Below are positions 51,347-58,799 of a stretch of 64,000 bases of DNA, in pieces. The DNA is from Rhodoblastus sp963704565 (GTDB lineage Bacteria > Pseudomonadota > Alphaproteobacteria > Rhizobiales > Beijerinckiaceae). Where the stretch lies: NCBI GenBank assembly GCA_963704565.1, contig OY969917.1, forward strand, positions 1,550,001 to 1,614,000, read 5' to 3'. The notes under the pieces are model-generated. The model was not told the DNA's origin and searched no databases. It saw nothing but the letters and a program-made list of their open reading frames with translations. Position numbers and translations under genes: made by a program. Numbering within the stretch: position 1 is the first letter of the stretch; each line of letters opens with the position of its first letter.

Positions 51347-52213
51347 ATGGAACAATTGGGCCCCATTTCCGCGCCGGACCTCACCGGCATCCATGAGGAA
51401 GCCCTGGCCTGGACGCGGCGGGACGGTTTCGACCGGGCGATGGCGGTTTTCTGCGAGGAAATGGTCGCCTTCCACAGCGGCAGGCAAGTCGCCAATCTCG
51501 GCATGGGCCACACCTTGATCTGGGCCATTGCGGCGCTGATCGTCTATTTCGACCAGGCGCGGCCGGAGGGCGTCACATTCACCGAAATCGCCCATCTGTG
51601 CGAGGCGGGCGGGCTTGGCGGCCGCAAGGCGGCCAAGAGCGCGATCGACGCCCTTCGCTCCGGCGGTCTGGTCACGGCGCTTCCCAGGCCGGAGGACCGC
51701 CGCGCCAGGCGTCTGCGGCCGACCCAAAAACTTCTCGATCTGGAGCACGACAATATCGTCGGGCGGCTGAAGGCGCTGGAGCTGACCCAGCCGCTGCCGG
51801 GGCGCGCCGAGGAACTCGGCCGCGGCCCGCGCGCGCTGCATGCGTTCCTGGGTGGCAATGTCGAGGCCTTCGTCCATGCGCGTTTCCGGCTCTATGACGG
51901 ATTTTCCGAAGTGCAGGCCTTCATGGACCGCTCCTGCGGCTACATGATCTTGCTCGATCTGCTGCGTCGGGCCCACGCCGGGGAAGACGATCTGGCGATG
52001 ACCGAGGCTTCGCCTTCCGACCTTTCGGCGCGGTTCGATATTTCGCGGGCCCATGTCCGCAAATTGTTGACGCGGGCGCACGAACGCGGCTGGATCGCCG
52101 CCGAATCGGAAACCGGCCGGATCAGGCTCGATCCCGGCTTTCACCGCCGCATGCGCCATTGGATCGGGGTGGAGTTCGTCTGGATGTGGCGGCTGGTCGC
52201 GCCGAGCTTTTGA
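51347..52213 (+). CDS. Putative transcriptional regulator with two winged-helix domains
   Basis: 288 residues. First helix-turn-helix about residues 75-125: FTEIAHLCEAGGLGGRKAAK, SAIDALRSGGLVTALPRPED, RRARRLRPTQKLLD, a MarR-like recognition helix plus wing. Second about residues 225-265: DLSARFDISRAHVRKLLTRA, HERGWIAAESETGRIRLDPG. The N-terminus and middle segments are helical, possibly for dimerisation. Divergent from the giant Hint-protein gene, which is its most plausible target (context inference). No known family name assigned. Confidence 0.72.
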   Translation: MEQLGPISAPDLTGIHEEALAWTRRDGFDRAMAVFCEEMVAFHSGRQVANLGMGHTLIWAIAALIVYFDQARPEGVTFTEIAHLCEAGGLGGRKAAKSAIDALRSGGLVTALPRPEDRRARRLRPTQKLLDLEHDNIVGRLKALELTQPLPGRAEELGRGPRALHAFLGGNVEAFVHARFRLYDGFSEVQAFMDRSCGYMILLDLLRRAHAGEDDLAMTEASPSDLSARFDISRAHVRKLLTRAHERGWIAAESETGRIRLDPGFHRRMRHWIGVEFVWMWRLVAPSF

Positions 52214-52249
52214 GCCCGCCGCCATAACGCGGCGGCGCGCCCCGCCGGT

Positions 52250-53986
52250 TCAGCCGGCAGGCAATTCGGCGATCAGCGGCGCCAGTTCCTGCTGATAGGT
52301 CTTCCAGCGGCCGAGGCCGCGCGCATTGACCGGTTGGCGCACCTGCGTCCGGCTGACCGTGCGCACCCGGCTGTCCGCCTCGTAAAAACGCGCGCAATTC
52401 GGGTCGGGCGACAGACCGACATGGGCCAGCACGCGGGCGAGCGTCGCGTCGAAATCCTCCACCCAGTCCGCCAGCCACACGTCGAGGACCGGATTGGGCA
52501 AGGCCGTCTTCCAGTGCGCCATCAGGCGATCATGCTGGCCGATGTACCAGCCGAGATCGCCGAGATCATGGGCATAGCCATGGGCGCCATGGAAACGGAA
52601 GGTGAAGATCGACAGGCCGACATCGCGCGGATCGCGCCGGCAATGGATGATTTTCGCCCCCGGTAGCATCAGCCCGACCAGGCCGAGAAAATTGAAATTG
52701 CCGGGCATCTTGTCGATGATCCGGGTCTTGCCGGGCGCAAGGGCCCTCAATTCCGCGAGATAATGTTCCGCCGCCGCGTCGAGGGTTCGGCCATCCAGCG
52801 CGGCGACGCGCCGGACCGCCTCTTCCTCCTGGTTGCCGCCGCCCAGCTCGAAAAATTCACGTCCGAGCGCCGATCTTTCGCCGGCGCCATGGGCCTGCGC
52901 ATGGGCGGAGAGAATCTGCTCGATCAGAGTGGTGCCGGAGCGCGGCATGCCGACGATGAACACAGGCGCCGGATCGCGGTTTTGCGCCAGCGCCCCGGTC
53001 GCGAACCGCGCGCGGTCGAGCAAGGCGAGATTGGCCTCGACAAAGGCCAGATGTTTTTCGCGCGAAAAAGGTTGGGAGCGGCGCAGCAGCTTGTGGCCCG
53101 CGGCCCAATGCCCGAAGGCGCGCGAAGGCGCGTTCTGGCCCGACCAGAATTTGGCGAGATCGTAATGCGCCATGATCTGGTGTTCCGGCACGGCTTCCGC
53201 GCCCATGGCGTCGAGCGCTTTTTCCATATGCGCGGCATTTTCGCGGGCGCGCGCAACATCGCCTTCCACCTGCGCCAGCAAAACCAGGCGCCAGCACCAC
53301 AAGGGCGCGATTTCGGCCGGGAGGGGCCCCAGGGCAGCCAGTTTCGCCAGAACCGCCCGCGCCGGTTCGGCGCGACCGAGCTGCAACAGCGCCAGGGATT
53401 GCTGCAGCAGCCAATGGCGCGCGGCGCGAGGGTCGTCGGCGGGAAACGCAGAATCCGGCAGCAGGTCGAGGGCCTCAGTGGCGCGCTCTTCCTGCAGCAG
53501 GTCGGCGGCGAGATTGAGCCGCGCGGCGACATTGCGCGGCTCCTGCTCCAGGGTCTGGCGCAACAAAGCCTCGGCCGCCTCGGGCTCGCCGGTGATGCGC
53601 AGGAAGGCGCCGAGGTTTCCGCGCGCCGCCGGATGCCCGGGCGCATGGCGAAGCGCCTGGCGCATGGCGGTCTTGGCGTCCTCGATCGCGCCCTGGCGGT
53701 AGCGGGCGAGCCCATAATTGACCCAGGCGTCGGCCCAATCCGGCTGCAACTGGATCGCGGCGGCGAAGGCCCGTTCCGCGTTGGCGTGCCGGCCAAGCGC
53801 CGTCCAGGCCTGGCCATAGGCGTAATGCGCCTGCGGCAGATCCGGCGCCGCGTGGCAGGCGTCGCTTGCCGCCTGGAACGCGGCCTGGTTTTCATGGCGG
53901 GCGAGATGATCGATCGCCTGCCGCAACAGGATTCGGGCTTCCGTCGACGACGGCGCCGCGTCGTGTTGCAGGGTCTCGCTGCTCAT
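52250..53986 (-). CDS. TPR-repeat sulfotransferase
   Basis: 578 residues combining an N-terminal array of tetratricopeptide repeats (about residues 20-260; e.g. AHYAYGQAWTALGRHANAER, AWVNYGLARYRQGAIEDAKT, ARGNLGAFLRITGEPEAAEA) with a C-terminal PAPS-dependent sulfotransferase domain. The 5'-phosphosulfate loop is FIVGMPRSGTTLIEQILSAH near residue 345, and the 3'-phosphate motif is IIHCRRDPRDVGLSIFTFRF near 455. GERSALGREFFEL between them carries a likely catalytic residue region. Cytoplasmic by sequence. Such TPR-sulfotransferases often modify surface polymers or proteins; the acceptor here is unknown. Confidence 0.9.
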   Translation of the reverse strand: MSSETLQHDAAPSSTEARILLRQAIDHLARHENQAAFQAASDACHAAPDLPQAHYAYGQAWTALGRHANAERAFAAAIQLQPDWADAWVNYGLARYRQGAIEDAKTAMRQALRHAPGHPAARGNLGAFLRITGEPEAAEALLRQTLEQEPRNVAARLNLAADLLQEERATEALDLLPDSAFPADDPRAARHWLLQQSLALLQLGRAEPARAVLAKLAALGPLPAEIAPLWCWRLVLLAQVEGDVARARENAAHMEKALDAMGAEAVPEHQIMAHYDLAKFWSGQNAPSRAFGHWAAGHKLLRRSQPFSREKHLAFVEANLALLDRARFATGALAQNRDPAPVFIVGMPRSGTTLIEQILSAHAQAHGAGERSALGREFFELGGGNQEEEAVRRVAALDGRTLDAAAEHYLAELRALAPGKTRIIDKMPGNFNFLGLVGLMLPGAKIIHCRRDPRDVGLSIFTFRFHGAHGYAHDLGDLGWYIGQHDRLMAHWKTALPNPVLDVWLADWVEDFDATLARVLAHVGLSPDPNCARFYEADSRVRTVSRTQVRQPVNARGLGRWKTYQQELAPLIAELPAG

Positions 53987-54045
53987 GAAATCCGTCCTGA
54001 AATATAGCGCCGCGCCGTTCGAGGCGGTCGAGCGGCTTTTGCAGT

Positions 54046-54150
54046 CTAGAGCCTTTTCCGTTCCTTCGGAATCGGAAGAAGTCTCTAATTCATTATTTTA
54101 ACGCATATTCTTGTCCAAAAAGTCTGCAACTTTTTGGGAATATGCTCTAG
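54046..54150 (+). repeat. Dispersed hairpin repeat, family 1, copy C
   Basis: Starts ctagagccttttccgttcct and ends aatatgctctag; same orientation as and nearly identical to 27662-27766, with changes limited to the short loop aattcattatttt. TAGAGC termini and nested hairpins as described for copy A. It adjoins the IS-end sequence that starts at about 54150. Confidence 0.9.
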
Positions 54151-54430
54151 CAGGCTGCTGAAAAATGCGTTGCGTTGCCGCAAGGAACGGGCTTTGGCTC
54201 GATTTTTGGCGGTGGGATGGGGTAATTGCGCGGAATGGAGGCGGTTTTTCATTTCATTTCCGCTTATCTCCCTCCCTCTGGACACACTTCGCCCCTGGTC
54301 GAAAGCAATTTTGGCAAGCGGATGAGGTTGTAGGCGGCCATGCCGAAGACGAAGACGCCCTCGACCTTCGCCAAGCCGCGCAATTTCAATTGCGCCAGGC
54401 CGCCGCCGCCTTGCGCGATTTGCCGGATTG
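54151..54430 (-). mobile_element. Remnant of an insertion sequence (transposase C-terminus plus one end)
   Basis: On the minus strand the reading ...GGLAQLKLRGLAKVEGVFVF, GMAAYNLIRLPKLLSTRGEV ends at about 54264. It resembles the C-terminal tail of IS5/IS1182-type transposases (K-V-x-x-x-F-x-x-x-x-A-A-Y-N-L-x-R-L). The stretch gcaggctgctgaaaaatgcg near 54151-54172 looks like the corresponding IS terminus. Everything upstream of the tail is gone, replaced by repeat copy F. The element is therefore inactive debris within the 53987-54718 gap. Confidence 0.6.
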
Positions 54431-54447
54431 AGCCGCGGGAATCGCCT

Positions 54448-54575
54448 GATACGAATTCCGAATGAATCATTCGGAATTCGTATTCCGCTGGCGCGAAAAT
54501 TCGCCCGCGACATAGAGGATTTTCGCGCCATGGCGTTTCCGCGGATTGCGAAGCAATCTTGCGGAAACCGTATGA
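54448..54575 (+). repeat. Dispersed three-hairpin repeat, family 2, copy F
   Basis: Same orientation as copy D. First stem atacgaattccgaatg/cattcggaattcgtat is perfect; the second stem has a mismatch (gcgaaaattc against gattttcgc); the third nested stem is intact. It interrupts the debris of the IS element. Confidence 0.9.
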
Positions 54576-54600
54576 GACGTGGGCCAGCATGTTCCCCACA

Positions 54601-54632
54601 GCCGATTGCGATTCGGTTGAATCGCAATCGGC
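54601..54632. repeat. Additional 14-bp hairpin beside copy F
   Basis: Perfect arms 54601-54614 (gccgattgcgattc) and 54619-54632 with a 4-base loop. The sequence that follows to 54720 (tctagattcctttgttttcg ... cacattgctcta) has the same TAGAGC-like boundaries as family 1 and may be a third repeat type seen once in the window. Confidence 0.7.
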
Positions 54633-54718
54633 TCTAGATTCCTTTGTTTTCGCAGCGTTTTTACGAACCGAAGGTCCGCGACAGCGAATTACTGGCGTCC
54701 ACTTTTTCGCACATTGCT

Positions 54719-55948
54719 CTAAGCGCATGAACGCGCGCCAAGCTGAAGCCAGCGCACGATCTGGTCTGAGACTTCGAGACTGCTCAGCAAATCGAAATGG
54801 TTCATTCCCTTGCCGATCCATTGCCGGTCCGGGTCGAAAGCCAGCCTGCGCGCGGGCTCGGCGTGTTCGCCGAGCGCGCTCGTCACGGGCACGAGCCCGT
54901 CACCAACCAGGCTATCATGGAGCGTGTTCGCCGCGGCCGCCTTGGTCGCTGCAATCGTGAAACAGGGTACTCCCTCAGGCAAGGGGATAGGACGGCGGCG
55001 GTCGCCGGAAAGAGTGAAGCGGTCACGATCCCGCCAGTCCTCGTCAATCAACGAGCCGAAACGCAGATCGGTGACGCCGACGCTGCGGGCCTTGCCGATC
55101 CGGCCGAACGCCGCCGCATAGGGAATTTTGCCAATGAAATGGTCGGCCCAGGCTCCGATCTGTTCCAGCGGGGCGCCATGATGCGGCGTTCCGAGAAAAA
55201 CGATTCCGCTCAAACTGCGCCGCCAGGAATGTCCCGCCGCCTCGCCGTAAAAGCAGGCGCTTCTCGCGACAAGTCCGCCCATGCTGTGCCCGATGATGAC
55301 CAGTTCGTCGATCTGTGCCGGCCATTGCCGGGCCAGGGTTTCAAGCGTCTCAGCAAAGGCGCGCCCGTTGACCGAAACATGCAGGCCCGAGTTATAGAGC
55401 AGATAGATCGGCGTATAGCCGAGAGTGCGCGCGAGTTCCGCGCCATGGTCGTGATTCTTGCGGCGCCAGGACCGGTCGCTCATGCAAAGGCCATGCGCCA
55501 GCACCGCCACGCGTCCGCTCGCATGGGGCAGCGCCGCCGCGAGGGCGGCCTTTTCAAGCGGCAAAGACCGTCCGTCGCTGCGAAGTTGCATCGCAATCGC
55601 CAGCGGATTCCCCGTCGCCGCGAGTTGATCGCCATAGACTCCGTTCAGCGCGGCGAGCGCGATGTCGCGATTTGGTGAAGATTCTGGCGGGATTTGGTCG
55701 TCGAAGATCGACAGAAGCCAGTCGGCTCCAGCGCCGCCCATATGCAGCCCGCCGCGCACGCCACGATAGACCACACCGGCGATCCCGCCGGTCAAGCCTC
55801 GCGCGGCCGCGCCAAAGGCTCCCGGCCTATCCAATACCGTTTGGTGGATTTGCTGCGTCAGATTGGCAACGCCGATCGCCGCGTCGACCGAAAGGCGCAC
55901 ATATCCGCGGATATCGGAGACGGGAATCGTCGTTATCTTCGCCGGCAT
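54719..55948 (-). CDS. Alpha/beta-hydrolase esterase/lipase (PGAP1-like)
   Basis: 409 residues. The serine-hydrolase nucleophile elbow is LVIIGHSMGGLVARSACFYG, with an oxyanion strand RVAVLAHGLCMSDRSWRRKN. A following GIVFLGTPHHGAPLEQIGAW is typical of PGAP1-like lipases. Catalytic Asp/His candidates are in LVGDGLVPVTSALGEHAEPA and WIGKGMNHFDLLSS. A roughly 120-residue N-terminal region (VSDIRGYVRLSVDAAIGVAN, GGIAGVVYRGVRGGL) precedes the hydrolase fold. No signal peptide. Substrate is unknown, likely an ester or lipid. The start is at least 115 bases downstream of the true gltX stop on the same strand. Confidence 0.87.
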   Translation of the reverse strand: MPAKITTIPVSDIRGYVRLSVDAAIGVANLTQQIHQTVLDRPGAFGAAARGLTGGIAGVVYRGVRGGLHMGGAGADWLLSIFDDQIPPESSPNRDIALAALNGVYGDQLAATGNPLAIAMQLRSDGRSLPLEKAALAAALPHASGRVAVLAHGLCMSDRSWRRKNHDHGAELARTLGYTPIYLLYNSGLHVSVNGRAFAETLETLARQWPAQIDELVIIGHSMGGLVARSACFYGEAAGHSWRRSLSGIVFLGTPHHGAPLEQIGAWADHFIGKIPYAAAFGRIGKARSVGVTDLRFGSLIDEDWRDRDRFTLSGDRRRPIPLPEGVPCFTIAATKAAAANTLHDSLVGDGLVPVTSALGEHAEPARRLAFDPDRQWIGKGMNHFDLLSSLEVSDQIVRWLQLGARSCA

Positions 55949-56063
55949 GCCCGCCCCCTATCAACAGCTATGAAGAAGTAAGCTCGGCATGGATGACCTG
56001 CAAGAGACGAAACTGCGCCAGGGTGACCCACAGGAAGGCTGCGCAAAAAGAAATCGCCGCCGC

Positions 56064-57435
56064 TCAGCCCCCGATCCGCGCCAAAACCTTGGCGCGGCCG
56101 ATCAGCGGCAGGAGTTTCGCCAATTCCGGCCCCGAACTCGCGGCCGGTCAAAGCGAGGCGCAGCGGGTGGAACAGTGCCTTGCCTTTCAGCCCGGTCTTT
56201 TCCTTGATCGCGGCGGTCCAGGCGGCCCAGGTGGTTTCGTCCCAGGGCTCGGGCGGCAGCGCGGCCAGGGCGGCGGCGCGCAAATCCGGCGGCAAGGCGA
56301 TGACCGTGATTTCGTTCTCGACCACGCTCCACCAGTCCGAAATATCGGAACAGCGCGTGAGATTGCCCCGCGCGGCAAGCCAGAGCGGCTCGGCCTTGAA
56401 GCCGACGATGTCGTGGGCGGCCAGACGGTCGCGCACGGACTCATAGGAAAGACCATGCAGCACGCGCTGCGACAAGGCCCGCAGTTCGGCCTCGTCGAAC
56501 CGGGCGCTGTTGCGCGACATGGCGGAAATCTCGAACAGGCCGGCAAGTTCCGGCAGGCTGTGGACCGGCTGCACCGCGATCGACGAGCCGGTCAGCGCGG
56601 CCAAAGCGGCCACCGCCAGCGATTCCACCCCCGCCTCGCGCAAGGACGCGATCGACAGGGCCCCGGTGCGTTTCGACAGGCCCTGGCCGTCGGTGCCGGT
56701 CAGCAGGTTGTGATGAGCGAAATGCGGCGCTTTTTTTGCGCCCAGCGCCCGGAACAGCTGAATCTGCACCGCCGTATTGGTGACATGGTCCTCGCCGCGA
56801 ATGATATGGGTGACGTTCGCATCGATGTCGTCCGCCACCGACGGCAAAGTATAGAGATAGGAGCCGTCCTCGCGGACCAGGACCGGATCGGAGAGCGAAG
56901 CGCAGTCAATATGGCTGTCGCCGCGCACCAGATCGTCCCAGCGCACGACTTCGGGGTCCAGCTTGAAGCGCCAGTGCGGCTTGCGCCCGGCGGCTGCAAG
57001 CGCGGCGCGCTCCGCGTCGGTGAGATTCAGCGCGGCGCGGTCATAGACCGGCGGCGCGCCGCGCGCGATCTGGAGGCGGCGCTTGCGCTCCAGCTCCTCC
57101 GGCGTCTCATGGCAGGGATAGAGCCTTCCCGCCTCGCGCAGGCGGCGCGCGGCGGCGTCATAGAGCGCGAAACGGTCCGACTGGCGGAATTTGGCGTCCG
57201 GCGTCACCCCCAGCCAGGCCAAGTCCACTTCGATGCCGAGCGCATATTCCTCGGTCGAACGTTCCGCATCGGTGTCGTCGAATTGCAGGATGAACTTGCC
57301 GCCGTGCTGTTTGGCGAAGAAGAAATTCACCAGCGCGGTGCGCGCATTGCCGATATGAATGCGGCCGGTCGGCGACGGCGCGAAACGCACCACGGGCGCG
57401 ATCGGCGTCGGGGAATAGTGAGACGGATGAGTCAT
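56064..57435 (-). CDS. gltX: Glutamyl-tRNA synthetase-like protein (GltX), C-terminus disrupted by a single-base insertion
   Basis: Charges tRNA with glutamate. Class I signatures are intact: VVRFAPSPTGRIHIGNARTA (HIGH) and LTGTDGQGLSKRTGALSIAS (KMSKS-type), with FILQFDDTDAERS and THIIRGEDHVTNTAVQIQLF. The frame as written runs to 55933. If one C of the cccc at 56130-56133 is dropped, it reads GREFGPELAKLLPLIGRAKV, LARIGG and stops at 56064-56066, the expected GltX end. The coordinates given use that corrected stop. Alphaproteobacteria often carry two GltX copies (one may charge tRNA-Gln), so which this is cannot be told. Confidence 0.88.
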
Positions 57436-57616
57436 GCCGGCGTTTTAACGCTTTAGCGGCCTATTTGGGAAGCGCCGGGACGCTTTGTCATAGAAAAGTG
57501 AAAAAAAATCCGCATAAGCGCAAAACGCCGCGCCCGAGACGGCGAAGGCCGCGCGTCACAATGCAGCCGCTTTTGCAAGCGAAAGCTGCGCGAATGAAGA
57601 AGGAAAGATTGGCCGG

Positions 57617-58780
57617 ATGACGGGATATATCGCCGCGGCGTTCTGCTTGGCCGTGACCTTCCTCAACCTGTTCTCGCTCGGCTTGGCCGCCTGGCGCTGC
57701 CGTGTCCGCCCCGAGCCGCTCGCCGACCGCATCAAGGCCACGGGCCTCGCGGACCCGACGCCGCCGGTCAGCATCGTGCGCCCGCTTTGCGGTCTGGAGA
57801 CCTTTTCCGAACAGACCTTGCGCTCGACGTTCGAGCTCGACTATCCCGATCACGAAGTCCTGTTCTGCGTCCAGAAAAAAACCGACCCGATCATCCCGCT
57901 GGTCGAAAAGCTGCTGGCCGAACAGCCCGAGGGGCGCGGCCGGCTGCTGATCGGCGACGATCCGATCAGCGCCAATCCCAAACTCAACAATTGCTTCAAG
58001 GGCTGGCAGGCGGCGAAGCATCAATGGATCGTGCTGGCCGATTCCAACGTGCTCGCGCCGAAGGATTATCTCCAGAAACTGCTGGTCCGGTTCCAGTCCG
58101 ATGTCGGCCTCGTCTGTTCGCCGCCGCTCGGCGTGTGGCCGCAGGGCGCAGGCGCCCACCTCGAATGCGCCTTTCTCAATTCCTATCAGGCGCGCTGGCA
58201 GTTCGCCTCCGACGCGCTGGGCATGGGCTACGCCCAGGGCAAGAGCATGATGTGGCGCCGCGAGATCGTGGACCGGGCCGGCGGCATGGTGGCGCTGGCC
58301 TCGGAGATCGCCGAGGACGCCGCCTCGACCAAACTGGTGCGCGGCGCCGGCATGAAGGTCGCCTTGGTGGACCGCCCCTTCGACCAGCCGCTCGGCAGGC
58401 GCGGTCTGCTTGCGGTTTACCGTCGCCAGACCCGTTGGGCGCGGCTGCGCCGGGCGAGTTTCGCCCATATGTACGCGCTCGAAATCTTCTCCACCTCGCT
58501 GCCGCCGATCCTCGCCGGCGCCTATGCGGCGCGCGAATTCGGCTTTTCGCCCTGGATCGCCGCCGCTGTCGTCGCCGCCCTCTGGATTCTGCCCGAGACC
58601 CTGGTCAACCGGCGCCTGCGCTGGCCGACCACCTGGCATTCGCCGCTGGCCTTCCTGCTGCGCGACCTGCTGTTTCCCATCGTCTGGATCGACGGCTGGC
58701 TGGGCGACGATTTCGAATGGATGGGCAATTCCATGACCGTGCGCGAAACCGCCGACAATGCAGTTGACGGCGCGGCCTGA
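57617..58780 (+). CDS. GT21-like glycosyltransferase (ceramide glucosyltransferase/HpnI-type)
   Basis: 387-residue membrane glycosyltransferase: N-terminal membrane anchor (AAAFCLAVTFLNLFSLGLAA), GT-A domain with VSIVRPLCGLETFSEQTLRS, LDYPDHEVLFCVQKKTDPII, the D1-type VLADSNVLAPKDYL, SPPLGVWPQGAGAHLECAFL, acidic EIAEDAASTKLVRG and the processive-type YRRQTRWARLRR (Q-x-x-R-W), then C-terminal hydrophobic segments. This motif order matches ceramide glucosyltransferases and HpnI, which adds N-acetylglucosamine to bacteriohopanetetrol. Either lipid acceptor is possible; no other hopanoid genes are in view. The next gene begins 20 bases on. Confidence 0.85.
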   Translation: MTGYIAAAFCLAVTFLNLFSLGLAAWRCRVRPEPLADRIKATGLADPTPPVSIVRPLCGLETFSEQTLRSTFELDYPDHEVLFCVQKKTDPIIPLVEKLLAEQPEGRGRLLIGDDPISANPKLNNCFKGWQAAKHQWIVLADSNVLAPKDYLQKLLVRFQSDVGLVCSPPLGVWPQGAGAHLECAFLNSYQARWQFASDALGMGYAQGKSMMWRREIVDRAGGMVALASEIAEDAASTKLVRGAGMKVALVDRPFDQPLGRRGLLAVYRRQTRWARLRRASFAHMYALEIFSTSLPPILAGAYAAREFGFSPWIAAAVVAALWILPETLVNRRLRWPTTWHSPLAFLLRDLLFPIVWIDGWLGDDFEWMGNSMTVRETADNAVDGAA

Positions 58781-58799
58781 TGCGGCGATCACATCTTTT

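Noticed and set aside
54559..54960. ORFs running through repeat copies (e.g. products beginning MRKPYE or MARKSSMSR)
   Set aside because: They translate the palindromic repeats themselves and recur wherever the repeat occurs; no sign of protein selection.
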